DNA of 64,000 nt from Sophora flavescens (GCA_030762895.1 CM061063.1:59165196-59229195); one strand, 5' to 3'. Numbered from the stretch's first letter, positions 20,992 to 34,411 are shown. Program-made: numbers and translations. Notes: generated by a model from the letters alone, not told the origin.

Positions 20992-23850
20992 AAGGAGGGG
21001 CAGGGCAGAGTATAAGGTAGCTGGGGGAGTGTGAAAAGCCTGTGTCTGTGTGAAAAGCAAGTGTCCTAGATTTGGGTTATTATTAAATATTAATTTGTTG
21101 TTCCATTTTAAGACAAAGATTTTCTAAGTGGATGTGGCTTCACAGAGACATCTGAGTTGGACTCTGAGCTTGCTCGGCTTAAACTGCAAAACTGTAATTG
21201 TGTCACAAAAGAAAAAGATAATAAATAAGAGAGTACGGGTATAAAGTAATCCCTCAAATTTTTCGAAGATTTTATTTTAATCCTTAAAAAAAGAATAAAT
21301 TGGTCTCTAAATTTTAAAAATAGGGATAATTTGATCCCTTCATAAATATCAGATTGTCCCCATCTTAAAATTTATGGATCAAATTATCATTTTATTTTTC
21401 TGAATGGGATCCTCAAAAAATTTCAGAGATTAATTTAAGCATTTACTCTAAATTAGACTTAGCTCACAAGCACTTTTACATCATGTGTGCATTTATTGTT
21501 TAAGATATATGAGTCAAATTATAGAAGTTAAAGTTGATTAATTAAATTCATGAAGTAATTACATTAAATGATTTAGTAAAAGATCAAGTTAAACAGATTT
21601 TTTAATTAATACTAAGCTAAATAATAACATGACATTGAAGGATAGTTAGATTTTAGTTTTTAACTTGAATCAAATAAGCAATCTAATCCCCCTTTTCGAG
21701 TAAAGCTCATATTGTATTTGTTTGTACGTTTGTTAGTGTCAAATTACCTAGAGGATAACAATATTATAAGAATATTTAGATTTAACATGACGGTAGAAAT
21801 TTCATGCGGTGAAAAATGTCCATTTATGAATCGTGAAACAAATACAATCTTTGTCATTTTATTATCAGACAAAACTGTTATTTTGTTACCACACTCTATC
21901 CTTTTGAAATGCTTGATATTAATTTTTATGTTTCAAATTTTTTAATTTAAAAAAAAAATAAACACTTTTCTTGTTATTATACATGTTTAATTTTATACAT
22001 ACCACCTTTGAATGTATAATTTACCAATGAAAAAAGTGTAAGAATTCTTTAAACAAATTTACATTATTTGGAAGAATTTTGAAATATTTGGTCTTAAGAT
22101 GCTGCAATAAATTTTGGTCAAAGTAGCAAATCTTAATTATGATAAAATTACTCAAATAATTTTTGGATTTCATAGTCAAACATGACAATTTAAACTTCTA
22201 AACTACTTTATCATTGATATTTGGCAGAAAAAGAATATTTTCCTAGTTTTCTACTTTTTGTTATCAATGAATAATGTACTACTTCATAAAAGAAACAGAA
22301 AAATGGTCACTATTATTTAAAATAACAAATATCATTTAAGAAATTAAAAAAAAATTTGAAAAGAATTACAAGACAAAGATTTACATTTTACAGTATGGGA
22401 TTAGCTCAAAGCCTTGGACACTCTCTTAAATTAAAAACACACACAATGATTTTTTATTAATTTATCTCACTAATAAAGAAACTCAGCTTTGAGTTTGGAA
22501 TGAAGAACAAGCCGTTAGCCAAAGCCGAGAGACAAGCCGTTATGGGAGGTCCTTTTTTTTGACGAAGTTATGGGAGGTCCTTTATTTTATAATTAAAAGC
22601 TAAGAGAAAAAAGTATGAAATTTGAATTGTGATTTAACTTAAGTAATTCGCCGCTTTTGTGATAAGTTGTGTTATTTGAACATAAATTTTAGATGTAGTA
22701 TATGATATCGTATGTGTTTTTTTCTATCTTTCACTTATTTTTTATCATTTTTATATTTACGTATCAAAAAAAAAGAAAACATGGTATCCCATTTTTTTAC
22801 TCAAAAAGCATTCCTCTCCGGTAACAAGGAAAGGACAGTGATTAAGTTTAGAGAATAATATAAAACCAATTTCTGACTCATGTTGGACCAATGATGATAA
22901 CTGGATGATCTTAGCGTTACTATCAGACGGTGAGAGAGTGGTCAATAATTCAATTAGTGCAAAAGGAGCTTATACAGGTTATAAATTCCCCACAAGTTGG
23001 TGGACCCTGCAACTGTTTGTGTTCACTTTTTCCTTCTTTGAAAGGTCTCTTTACTATATCTCGCGTATCTTTTTTCTTTTTTTCTAATTCCACCTTTTTC
23101 TTTTCTCCTTACCTTTTTTCTATTGTCTATTTTTTTCTATTGTTTATTGATTCCATTCAGTTGTGAACTTTGAACAGTTGACATTTCATATCAGACATAG
23201 TATAGGAGTAATCAATCATAAATTAATTCAATTCCCCTTGATCCTAACTTCCAAGATTTTGTGTTTTAATTTGTAGTAACTTGTAAATTACCTCGGATGG
23301 TTCATGATTGCCTTTGATTTCACCTTCAAGAGTTTCACTTTGGCACATTTGGAGTTCTGGCAGGTGAACTAAAAATTAAAATGTGGGTGATGCATATAAT
23401 GTACATAGCAGCAGCGCCGCCAGTGACCTCCATGGCTTTATGGCAAAGGTGATGATAGATGGTCCGTTTGTTATAGATTTTGATAGAATTGATTTTGAAA
23501 GAATTTTCAAAATCAAGATTAAAAAAATTGATTCATGTTTGGTAACAATATTTTAAAAATATGTTTAGAAGAATTGATTTTGTTTGAATGATAAAATAAA
23601 ATAACTTTTGATGTGTAAATATGTATAATTTTATGGATCCTATATCTATAATCAATTATTTTCAACATAAAAACTAAAAAAATTTGCTTCCACAAAACTC
23701 AGTTTTGCCTACCATGAATCAATTATTCCCAACTGAATTTTACACCCAAATACCATAGTTACTGCAGCAACTAGGGTTTGGATGCTCAAACGGAGTTTCA
23801 AAAACTCTAGAACCCTATACAAATAGGCACATAACTGTCCCCACCATTAT
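20992..23850. other. Intergenic AT-rich DNA
   Basis: This holds the CTL1 upstream region and then AT-rich sequence. A repeat-like stretch at about 21240-21440 has imperfect inverted phrases (AATCCCTCAAATTTTT and later AAAAAATTTCAGAGATTAA), and a short direct repeat TATGGGAGGTCCTTT occurs at 22538 and 22569. About 23460-23760 resembles a short dispersed element (GTCCGTTTGTT...). No gene is seen. Confidence 0.5.
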
Positions 23851-24073
23851 CTGTTACTTATCATTTCCAATAAGTTGCACTGTTTTAATTGTAAAATAAT
23901 CTCTCCCCATTTTGGTGATATCATCAAAGAAAACAAAAAATTCTCCATGGATATGTCTGGCAAAACTAACGCTAAAATAATATCTCCATCTAAAATCTCT
24001 CAGGTTATGCACTTCATTTAACACTGAAATGGTTGTAGGAACGAAAAGTGGGGGGAGAGACAAAAATCAATAA

Positions 24074-26076
24074 TTATTGTGATCTTGAGCTAAGGATTTC
24101 CTCTATTTCTTCATCCAGCTCTATCTTATCAGCTTTCATACTCTCTAAGATCCCATTTACTTCCTTTCCACATCTAACATATACCTTGATCAAGGACAGA
24201 TACATGTCCCTATTTATTGAAACCAGTGTCTTTAATGAATTGACAAAATCTTCAACTTCATCCATGTCTCTATTATTACCTGCCCAACTTAATATGCTGG
24301 AAATGACATCAGGTTTTGGTCTCCAACCTTTATTCTTGTCCAGTACAACCACAGCTTCCTTCATGCACTGAAATGCCTTCTCCAGGTTCTCCTTGGCCAC
24401 ATACCCAGCTGCAATAATATCCCAACTGTTAGGAATAGGCGTCTTCCCTTTCACAGCCATGATTTGTAGCATTGTTTCTGCCTTTTCCGTCAATCCTCTC
24501 TGAGAATACCCAATCAGGAGGATGTTTGGCACTCTGAAATCATAACAGTTCCCAGATAACTCCCACTCATCAAGCAATTTTTCAGCTTCATCAAGCTCCC
24601 CTAGCTTCACCAGAGAACTCAACATGGCTATATATTCGCTGTTACGTTGCTTCTTACAGTTTGCTTTCTGGACTTTCCAAAGTCTCATCATGGTTTTCTT
24701 GTTCCCAAGACTAGCATATTGTGAAATCAAATAATTGTAGGCAAGCACACTGCATTTGTCTGCCGTATATTCACACTACTTCAGGCAGATCATAGCTTTC
24801 TCCTTCAGACCTGCGTTTATGTAGTAGTTAGCCACCATAGAATATGTCATCCAATCCATGTCAATGTGGCTTTCCCGTTCCATTTTCACCAATAGCTTCT
24901 CCATATTCGCAAGATCAGATCTCGCACCATAACAGTTTATGCAAACCCTGTAGCTGAAAGTATCAGGAGACACACCATCCTCTTTCATTTGTGTCATGAC
25001 ACCAGGGACTTTCTCGAGTTGATCCGTTTGCGTATAGAGGCACATTATATTATTGTAGTTGAGAGGAGAAACAAAACCCATATCCTTCATCTTCTGCATC
25101 TGTGAGAGTGACTTATCAACTAAGCCTTCTCTAACATAACAATTTAAAAGAGCACCATGAAGCTTTTCAGTTTTGTCATTCTCACTCAGATTCTGAAAAT
25201 AGCTCTCTGCAACATCCAGCCCATGTACTTTACCAATAAGATATAGCTGCACAGCTCGGTCACCCGATGAAATTGGGCATAGTCCTTTGCTACTCATCCA
25301 CTCAGAAACCTAAAAGTAATACAAACTTTCAGCTTTTTGGTTTTGGAAAACGATTCTTCCACAATAAATCTTTTTACACTGCATAATAATGACTCAATTA
25401 ATGGTTAACAGTAGTTACACAAGGTGCATAGATTGACTGCATAACTAGTAAACTGTTAGGGATAGATAAGAACAGATTAAAAGTCCCATAACTAACCTAT
25501 ACACCATGTTCATTGTTATGATGTGAAAACATTGGTATTCAAGTAACAGTAGTGGTTTCTTTTCCCCTTTAGCGCTTGTTCTTTGGATTTGTCATTATGT
25601 CATATACCAAATTTTGGGAGCTCAAACTAAAACCAAATATAACATTGACTGTCAATTTCTCTTACATTATTAATATTACCAGAAAACTCTTATACAGTTA
25701 TACTTAGTTATGGAAAAACTAATCAGGAATCAACCCAAGTTTGTAACCCCAATAAAAAATTAAAAAAATTAAAACTTTCTCTTTTGGGTTGCAACAAGGA
25801 AACGGAGAAGTGAAGAGAAAAATGGAATGACCTGGAGTGCATGAGTGAAGCGCTTACGGGAACGGAGTTCTTTGATGATGTGCTGGAGTTCTAAGGGTTT
25901 GAAGGTATTACCTTCTTGGACCCACTTGTCGAGAATGGGGACTACGCTGAAGGAAGGGTTTCCATGAGGAACGATTCTGGAGAACAGGTCTCTTGGGTTG
26001 GTTGTGAAGGAGCAGTATGATCTGCAAACCACATAAGTTGCAAGTTTCGAGCTTTTTGCAGGATTGTGGAGAACAT
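24074..26076 (-). pseudogene. Decayed PPR gene copy (At2g20710-like)
   Basis: This is a copy of the intact gene at 37801-39719 with the same structure: exon 1 (26076-25832) and exon 2 (25309-24074, again 1236 bases), with a CAG|GT donor and AG acceptor. Two lesions are visible against the intact copy. First, four bases are missing in exon 1 after the codons for KARN, shifting the frame. Second, a single base change makes AAG into a TAG stop at 24776-24778 in the middle of exon 2. The frame is open on both sides of that stop (173 and 224 codons) and the PPR helices are still readable. A downstream Met (frame 25769-26032) could bypass the first lesion but would lose the N-terminal targeting region. 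Intact family members are thought to bind organellar RNA. Confidence 0.88.
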
Positions 26077-26224
26077 TGTCTCGAGGCCAATACCAACAAA
26101 TTGTTTGTGAAAATGCTTGTTAGAAGTTAGGGCGCAAAGGAGGCCCAAGTTGCCTACTCTTGAGTAGGAACTACGTGACCTAAGCCAATATGGGAGCACT
26201 TTTGAAAAAGACTATTGACGTCGG

Positions 26225-26730
26225 TCTCGTTCGGAGGGCATAAAAAACAAATCCGAACCGATCAACATCAATTGATTCGGTTCAATTCTGATTTGTAATT
26301 TTCTTTGTCAGGAAATCCGAACTAAATCAAATCGATCAAAAACAGGTTGGTTCGATTCGGTTCGTTTCCGACCCGAAAAATATTAAAAATATATAAATAT
26401 TAGCTATATAAAATATTAAATTATATATATAGAATATAAAATATATTAAATATGACAAATATTAACTATTAAAACATTAATATATATATATATATATGTT
26501 AAAAATAATAAAGATTAAATATTTAAAAATAAAATAAATATTAAAATATGGTAATTGGTTCGGTTCGATTTTGTTCAGATTTTGAATCCTTGAATCCGAG
26601 AACCGAACCAATTACCATCGGATTTGGATTGGTTCGGATCCGAACACCAAAAAGATACGAACCAATTTAATTGGTTCGGTTCGGATTCTCGGGTTCATCG
26701 GATCGATCCGAACCAATGAACACCACTAAT
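26225..26730. repeat. GGTTCGG-rich dispersed repeat (MITE-like)
   Basis: Words such as GGTTCGGTTCGATT and their complement AATCCGAACCGA recur on both sides of an AT-rich centre containing a (TA) run near 26481. This gives an imperfect inverted structure about 500 bp long. It ends near GAACCAATGAACACCACTA. Such sequences are common plant MITE-like repeats. Exact ends and target duplication are not clear. Confidence 0.45.
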
Positions 26731-27369
26731 AGATACTTCATTAATATTTATTTTCTGTTTATGTTAATAAGTGTTCAGAAGAATTTATAAAAAAAATTAA
26801 AAAAATTATAATAAGGTCATAAACTCTCGTATAATAAACATCTATCGAATAAACCCTATGTGGTTTGGCTCAAAACACATTGCCCATTGTGTTATATAAG
26901 CTAGCATTATACCCAAAAACACTATGCCCTCATATCAATACAAATATAAAAGTGGACTAGCAATTTCTATTGTACATCTGATATGAAGGGCTCACCTTAT
27001 TTCAAGGAGTTTAATCATTTTTTAATAAGTTTTTTGTTTCTGTTTATTATTATTGTATTTGGTACTTTGATTGTATTGTTTGTTTAACTGGGTAAAGTTG
27101 CATTAAATGGGATTAGACATGTCAACCATCATACCTTCGGACACTGAGGAGAAAGTGGAAACGTGTTAAGATAGAACAGTTTTTTTTTTTCTTATTGTAT
27201 TTTTTTACTTTGTTTTTTTAATATATATCTTGTCTTTGCCTTCCTCCAGGTTTAGATACAACCCCATCATACCAACTATTAACCTCTAGATACTTTTATT
27301 TGATGGTGAAGTCATGTCCATGCCTTGAGCTCTTACATTCAGAAACTTCTTTTACATATTTTCTCTCAG

Positions 27370-27619
27370 CCAGTAGGTTTGGGAAAATTTGCGGGGCTAA
27401 TAAATGCAAGGAAGATAGATTCTTCAGAATTGATTGCAATGAAGACACTCAAGGTGACTACTATCTCACTTAAAATGGAATTGTTCGCATCCTATGCTCC
27501 CTCTCATTCTGGTTACTATTGTTACCATAGGATACAGGGGTATTACGGAAGCAAATAAAGATGGAGTAAGATGGATGGGGCGTGGTGCTGAGCAGATCAA
27601 ATGGCCAATTCACGTAGAG
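27370..27619 (+). pseudogene. Captured exons of mitochondrial-type ribosomal protein L15, copy 1
   Basis: Exon a (27370-27453) encodes 28 residues including PVGLGKFAGLINARKIDS, and exon b (27531-27619) contains VRWMGRGAEQIKWPIHVE. Both have proper splice borders (CTCAG|, AAG|GTGAC, CATAG|, GAG|GTAAA). This matches the L18e/L15p-fold organellar L15 family (At5g64670 type) in order and phase. Exon b lacks one base inside its lysine-aspartate region, so the frame shifts. No start codon, stop or other exons of the gene are here, so it is a gene fragment carried by a repeat element. Confidence 0.75.
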
Positions 27620-27934
27620 GTAAACCTTGACTCAACGGGTATTAGTGTTTTGAGGATCATAATCATGCCTTTTGGTTCTCAAGTCTTAAGTACTTTTTTA
27701 TTTAATTTTTTCCTAATTTCATAAGACGATTGGTCATTACACATCATCATTATTGCCTTTGTTGCATGGTTATGATTACTAAGATGCTGGCTTGAGAGCT
27801 TGCACAATCTTGTCTCCATTGGCATCATAAAACCATCAAAGGCGGAAGCAGCCAGGTTTTGATCTTGCTACTATTTGGCTCAAATGCTACTATTTGACCT
27901 CAAATGCTACTATTTGAGCTTAATTGCATGCCAT

Positions 27935-28329
27935 TGGGAAGTCTCGTCCATCACATGGGACTTATTGTTAGACGGGGAAGTCCCGTCCATCACATTTGCA
28001 CTTGCTGTAGACGGGGAAGTCCCGTCCATGGCATGGGACTTGCTTTTGGACGGGGAAGTCCCGTCCATCACATTTGCACTAGCTATGGATGGGGAAGTCC
28101 CGTCCATCACATTTGTACTTGCTGTTGGACGGGGAAGCCCCGTCCATCACATTTGTACTTGCTGTTGGACGGGGAAGCCCCGTCCATCACATTTGTACTT
28201 GCTGTCAACGGGGAAGCCCCGTCCATCACATGGGACTTGCTGTGGACGGGGAAGCCCCGTCCATCACATGGGACTTGCTGTTGGACGGGGAAGTCCCGTC
28301 CATCACATTTGCACCTGCTGTGGACGGGG
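27935..28329 (+). repeat. Hairpin minisatellite array 1
   Basis: About ten units of ~39 bp, each with the palindrome GGACGGGGAAGTCCCGTCC (7-bp arms, 5-base loop) followed by ATCACATTTGCACTTGCTGT or ATCACATGGGACTTGCTGT. Loop variants (GAAGC/GAAGT) are usually matched by their position rather than by pairing. Confidence 0.9.
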
Positions 28330-28755
28330 AATATAAAAGTGGACAAGCAATTTCTATTGTACATCTGATGTGGAGGGCTCACCTTATTTCAAGGAGTTTA
28401 ATCATTTTTTAATAAGTTTTTTGTTTCTGTTTATTATTATTGTATTTGGTACTTTGATTGTATTGTTTGCTTAACCGGGTAAAGTTGCATTAAATGGGAT
28501 TAGACATGTCAACCATCATACCTTCGGACACTGAGGAAAAAGTGGAAACGTGTTAAGATAGACAATCTTTTTTTTTCTTATTGTATTTTTTTACTTTGTT
28601 TTTTTAATATATATCTTGGCTTTGCCTTCCTCCAGGTTTAGATACAACCCCATCATACCAACTATTAACCTCTAGATACTTTTATTTGATGGTGAAGCCA
28701 TGTCCATGCCTTGAGCTCTTACATTCAGAAACTTCTTTTAAATATTTTCTCTCAG

Positions 28756-29005
28756 CCAGTAGGTTTGGGAAAAATCGTGAGGCTAATAAATGCAAGGAAG
28801 ATAGATTCTTCAGAATTGATTGCAATGAAAACACTCAAGGTGACTACTATCTCACTTAAAATGGAATTGTTCGCATCCTATGCTCCCTCTCATTCTGGTT
28901 ACTATTGTTACCATAGGATACAGGGGTATTACGGAAGCAGATAAAGATGGAGTAAGATTGATGGGGCGTGGTGCTGAGCAGATCAAATGGCCAATTCACG
29001 TAGAG
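28756..29005 (+). pseudogene. Captured exons of mitochondrial-type ribosomal protein L15, copy 2
   Basis: Exons 28756-28839 and 28917-29005 are the counterparts of those at 27370 and 27531, with a few substitutions (KIVRLINARK; VRLMGRGAEQ). The same one-base loss in the second exon is present, so that lesion came before the tandem duplication. Confidence 0.75.
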
Positions 29006-29319
29006 GTAAATCTTGACTCAACGAGTATTAGTGTTTTGAGGATCATAATCATGCCTTTTGGTTCTCAAGTCTTAAGTAATTTTTTATTTATTCTTTTTCC
29101 TAATTTCATAAGACGATTGGTCATTACACATCATCATTATTTCCATTGTTGCATGGTTATGATTACTAAGATGCTGGCTTGAGAGCTTGCACAATCTTGT
29201 CTCCATTGGCATCATAAAACCATCAAAGGCGGAAGCAGCCAGGTTTTGATCTTGCTACTATTTGGCTCAGATGCTACTATTTGAGCTTAATTGCATGCCA
29301 TTGGGAAGTCTCGTCCATC

Positions 29320-30625
29320 ATATGGGACTTACCATTGGACGGGGAAGTCTCGTCCATCACATTTGCTCTTGCTGTGGACGGGAAGTTCCGTCCATCACAT
29401 GGGACTTCCTGTTAGACGGCGAAGTCTCGTGCATCACATTTGCACTTACAGTGGACGGGGAAGCCCCGTCCATCACATGGGACTTGCGGTTGGACGGGGA
29501 AGTCCCGTCCATCACATTTGCACTTGGTGTGGACGGGGAAGCCCCGTCCATCACATGGGACTTGCTGTGGATGGGGAAGCCTCGTCCATCACATTTGCAC
29601 TTGGTGTGGACGGGGAAGTCCCGTCCATCACATGGGACTTGCTGCGGACGGGGAAGTCCCGTCCATCACATAGGACATCCCGTTGGACATGGAAGTCTCG
29701 TCCATCACATTTGCACTTGCTGTGGATGGCGAAGTTCCGTCCATCACATGGGACTTACTGTTGGACGGGGAAGTCCCGTCCATCACATTAGCAATTGCTG
29801 TGGACGAGGAAGTCCCATCCATGGCATGGGACTTGCTTTTGGACGGGGAAGTCCCGTCCATCACATTTGCACTTGCTGTGGACGGGGAAGTCTCGTACAT
29901 CACATTTGTACTTGCTGTTGGACGGGGAAGCCCCGTCCATCACATGGTACATGCTGTGGACGGGGAAGTCTCGTCCATCACATTTGTACTCGCTGTTGGA
30001 CGGGGAAGTCCCGTCCATCACATGTGTACTTGCTGTGGACGGGGAAGCCCCGTCCATCACATGGGACTTGCTGTGGATGGGGAAGCCCCGTCCATCACAT
30101 TTGCACCTGCTGTGGATGGGGAAGTCCCGTCCATCACATGGGACTTGATGTTGGACGGGGAAGTCCCGTCCATCACATTTGCACCTGTTGTGGACGGGGA
30201 AGTCCTGTCCATCACATGGTACTTGATGTGGACGGGGAAGTCCCGCCCATCACACTGCTTTTGCCAAATGTGATGGACGGGGAAGTCCCGTCCATCACAT
30301 TTGCACCTGCTGTGGACGGGGAAGTCCCGTCCATCACATGGGACTTGATGTGGACGGGGAAGTCCCGCCCATCACACTGCTTTTGCCAAATGGACGGGGT
30401 GGCCCCGTCCAGTCCACTGCATTTGTTGTTGGACGGGGTAATCCCGTCCATTGCTTTGCACTTGCTGATGGACGGGGGGGTCCCGTCCATTGCTTTGCCC
30501 TTGCTGATGGACGGGGTGGTCCCGTCCATTGATTTGTACTTGCTGATGGACGGGATGGTCCCGTCCATTGCTTTGCACTTGCTAATGGATGGGGTGGTCC
30601 CGTCCATTGCTTTGCACTTGGTGAT
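29320..30625 (+). repeat. Hairpin minisatellite array 2
   Basis: About 33 units of ~39 bp. Most carry GGACGGGGAAGTCCCGTCC. The last six (from ~30395) change to GGACGGGGTGGTCCCGTCC or similar plus ATTGCTTTGCACTTGCTGATG. The unit length is a multiple of three, so a long non-genic open frame (29262-30641) runs through it. Confidence 0.9.
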
Positions 30626-30639
30626 TAGTACTAATTTAT

Positions 30640-31630
30640 AATTTAGCTAAAAAAAATCAAATTCACTATAAAATTGAAGGTTGAGAGAATTAGAATACTA
30701 AGGCAATGGGATGAATATCAAATGTTAAAAATAATGTGTGGGATAATTATATTTTCTAGAAATGATTAACTTGCATCGGAAGAAGAGGGGAATTTAATCA
30801 AATATATTTTCAAGGAAGAAGAAAAATTGCATATGGTTACCAAAATAATTGGAAAGTGATTAACATTAGTGTTTAAATAAGTTATATTGTGAAGTGATTA
30901 GTCTGTTTGAAATGCAGTGGTTGCTTTGAAAACATATATACAATATTAAATGTTCGGAGAAGTATAATATCAGAGTAGTGAAAAAAGAAATAGTTAGTGA
31001 TAAGTTATAATTTTGCTTTGAAAAAAAACACAAATTAACCATACATGTTCAAAATAATTGATAATTGATGGATTTGACTTGCCTATCACTTTTTTTTAAA
31101 ATATTAGTTTATTTTGAATAATGCAGAATTTACCTATCAACTTTGTAAAGGAATTCTGCCACCTTCGAAGACCACATTCAATTACATTTAAAGACGATGT
31201 AGGAGCTAAGTTCCGGTGCAAGCACGGATGAGGATAAGAAATTGAGAAACTTTTCTATCTTGTGATGAAAATATTGTAGGAGCTTGAAAGATAAATTGAT
31301 GAAAAAGTGAATTGTGTTTGAAGAGTTAAAAAATAATAGCCATGATTACCTTGAGGGATATGTTGCATAAAAATCATGTAAATGAAAGATGACTAAAAGT
31401 AGTATCAATCGAGCTTTTGAAAAAATCATTTAAAATTACCAACTACTTTTTAAAAATGAGTTTTTTATTATAACCAAACACACAACATCTTCTGTTTTTC
31501 TTTAAAATCTCTAAAAAATATTTTATAAATCATTTTATAAAATCTGTAACAAACAGGTCCTTATTGTGTCTCAGCTACAAAATAATTTTTTTTTATTTCC
31601 ACGGGTGCACTGGTCACAATATTAAAGTGT
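30640..31630. other. AT-rich interior without genes
   Basis: AT-rich sequence between array 2 and array 3. A phrase similar to ACTTGCACAAGGAAAAAGAGGGG (here ACTTGCATCGGAAGAAGAGGGG near 30770) recurs near 33175, pointing to shared repeat ancestry. No coding region is seen. Confidence 0.4.
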
Positions 31631-31644
31631 ATATATTAAAGTCC

Positions 31645-31875
31645 AATTCAATGGAAGGGGCCAACCCGTCCAACGGCAAGTGCAATGGACTGGACTAGAC
31701 AACGCCCATTAGCAAGTCCAATCCAATGGATGGGATCATCCCGCCCAATAGCAAGTGCATCGGATCGAATGGTCCGCGGCCACCAAAGAAGTCCATCGGA
31801 TCGACCGCGCCCATCAAGAAATGCCATGGATTGGACCGCGTTCAACAACAAATGCAATGGACTAGAGTGCCCCCT
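31645..31875 (-). repeat. Hairpin minisatellite array 3 (inverted, degenerate)
   Basis: Units contain GGATGGGATCATCCCGCCCA and AGCAAGTGCAATGGA, the reverse complement of the units ending array 2. They are shorter and more diverged than in arrays 1-2. Confidence 0.7.
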
Positions 31876-32685
31876 CATTTAGTTATTATATCTCTTTCCT
31901 TTTTTGTTTTCCCTCTCTTCATTATTATTATTAAAGACGGACAAAAATGGGTGTTCACAATAAGTAGGTGATTTATAAATGTTTCAAAGATTAAGAAAAC
32001 ATACGGACTTTAGTGGTTGTTATACATGTTTAAGACCTCCGTTATTTATATTTGGTAGTTTTAGAATTTATTTTTGTTCCAAAACGAATGATCTTTTATA
32101 AACCGAAGATATATTTGACAGTTTTTTTACATTTACACTCTTATCATATAAGTAAATTGGAATGCCTTGAATACACCCTAAAACCTTCCCTATTTATATT
32201 CGGAGATAAATAAAAGGTAGCTTCAATGGTGTACAATGCAGTGCACAGATTATAAAGGAATTCAAAATCAACAGTTACTTCTTAAAAAGTTTCTTTATGA
32301 TGTAACCAAATATAAAAGAGTCTCTATTTTTTTTTTAAATCACTCGATTATCAAATGATAAAAACAAATTTGTTTTGGTCCTTAATAAACGCGTAATCTT
32401 TTTGACTTATCTACAAAATGATATTTTTTTACCACTATTGTTTCAGAAATCCCTGATCGATGTCGTTGGGTATAGTGTTCTTAAATCTATTTGACAAAAC
32501 GGGAATCATTGTTTATTTGATTCCCAACTTTAGTTAATCTGTGTTGTAATGTTTGTTGCTTACAATAAGGTATGATTGCTTATATAAGAAATCCGAGGGA
32601 TGAATTGCTTAAAAATAAAATATTTATTTTTTTACCAAATCTCAATAATGAGTTGTTGTTTTAAATTAAAACAACATCAGGTACA

Positions 32686-32689
<4 letters not shown>

Positions 32690-32758
<69 letters not shown>
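32690..32758. repeat. (TA)n microsatellite
   Basis: About 34 TA dinucleotides with one interruption (ATTTAT) near 32729. Confidence 0.95.
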
Positions 32759-34411
32759 AGCAACAAAATGGGTTGCTTGGATAGGTGTTTGGAATAAAAG
32801 TATATGATGGATTACTTAAATATATTGTTGTTTGATCGGCGTCACTTAATAAAAGTTTTTTTTTACTAAACACTTAATGAAAGATAAACGACTCAAAGTG
32901 GGTTGTTTAAATATACCTATTGTTTATGCTCTTAGTATGACAAACAAGTAGCATCATTAAAGGATAGAAAAATAATTAACTTACAGGATAATAGAGGATA
33001 AATAAATCAAACAGATTTTTTTATAGAGAAGAAAAAATATAATATGATAAATATATTTTCAAAGAATGATTCAATTGCACGGGGAAAATATGAAAATTAA
33101 AATATATTTTTCAAAAGAAAAGAAAAATAATAATATGATAAATAAATATATATTTAGAATGATTCACTTGCACAAGGAAAAAGAGGGGTATTAGAACAAA
33201 TAGATTTTCAAGAGAGAAATAATAAATATGGTAGATTATTATATTTTTTTAAAATGGTTAGGTTCTACGAGCAGGGGTGAATCCGTGATTTAAGGAGATT
33301 AAATGATTATTTAATGGTTTATTTTAGTCTATTTTTTAAATTAAAAAATTTGATTATGTTACTTTATTTGTTGCTTGAGCAGATGGAGCGAGCATTTAAG
33401 GGGATAAGACATAAGACATTTATAACAAGACAGCTTGTTAACCATCATTACACGGCAACTGTTTCTTGTCCTCGGTCTCAAGCTTCTTGCAAAAGCTTTT
33501 GATTATCAGCATTAGATTTTTCCTTCTCACCACCATTTTCCTTTCCTTCTTAAACGTCTTTTCCTTCTTAAAGATTAAAGATTATAATATATGCATTTTT
33601 TAGATTTCAACAAACGTCTCCAACACGTTTCTTTCTTTCCATTCCCACAAAAAATTCATTCTTTCTTCTCCCAAAAAAACCCTCTTCTCTCCATTCTTCC
33701 TTCTCTCAACTCCTCCTTCTCTCATCGCTGATTGGTGACAGGTGCAGGTGGTGGACTGACTGCCAAAAAAACAGATCGTTGGTGGCTTGGTGTAGATCAC
33801 CCTAGGAGTCTACTTTAGTCGGTTTCTTTCTAAAACAAGCTTCCTTTCTGTCAGGTTGAGCCGTCCTCTGGTTTGAAGGGGTTACAGAGGTGTCCAGATT
33901 ATGGGCGCTAAAGGGGGACATTTGGAAACCAAAATTAACTGCATAGTTAACTTTGGTGGAATTAGCATGTGATTAGTGGTACTACAAATTTAGTTATAGA
34001 TGTTTTGCGATTTGTATAGGGTTTGGTCAAACTCTTTGGTAATACTGATATGGTTTACTTTTCCTGGATGAAGGAGGTTCAATATGGAATTGGGACAGAT
34101 TTGTGATACTTTGGTTTTTTGATTTTTCCTTCTCTTTCATATAGTTGGGTCTGGTCTGGTTTGGTTTTTCTCCCTAAGGGTGTACAGTAGGTCTTCAGAT
34201 AAATTTAAATATTGAGCTTTGCCATGCTTGTCTTACCTTTTGATTTGACCATACTGTGAACTTACTTCTAGTTTTGTAAAAATTCGAGTCCTTTGATTTG
34301 ATCGTTCATTGCTTATCATTAGGTATTGGTCAACCCTAATTTTCACGGTATTTTCAAAACCTTGGTTTCCCTCCCATTTTGTTTTGTTGGGCTTTTAGGT
34401 TTCAGTTTGCC

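Larger units (their letters stand above)
26944..28329 (+). repeat. Tandem unit 1 (1386 bp) with L15 exons and a hairpin minisatellite
   Basis: The segment starting AATATAAAAGTGGA recurs 1386 bp downstream with only scattered differences. Each unit contains, in order, an AT-rich lead, two exons of a ribosomal protein L15 gene, and an array of ~39-bp palindrome-bearing repeats. In unit 1 the array is about ten repeats long. Confidence 0.85.
28330..30640 (+). repeat. Tandem unit 2 with L15 exons and the long hairpin minisatellite
   Basis: Second copy of the 26944-28329 unit, offset by exactly 1386 bp at several landmarks. The array at its end is much longer (about 33 units), showing that arrays expand independently. 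Confidence 0.85.

Noticed and set aside
26200..26944. A Helitron 5' end near the left side of the L15 unit
   Set aside because: Several TC starts are possible in AT-rich DNA and none has further support without other copies to compare.
27935..30625. Resemblance to a CRISPR array (regular short repeats)
   Set aside because: The intervals between palindromes are themselves repeated, there are no cas genes, and the context is a plant nuclear genome.
29262..30641. A 459-codon open frame through the minisatellite, and similar frames at 27875-28412 and 35160-36035
   Set aside because: The repeat unit length is a multiple of three, so all frames stay open together; the product is a simple repetition with no domain and frames exist on both strands.
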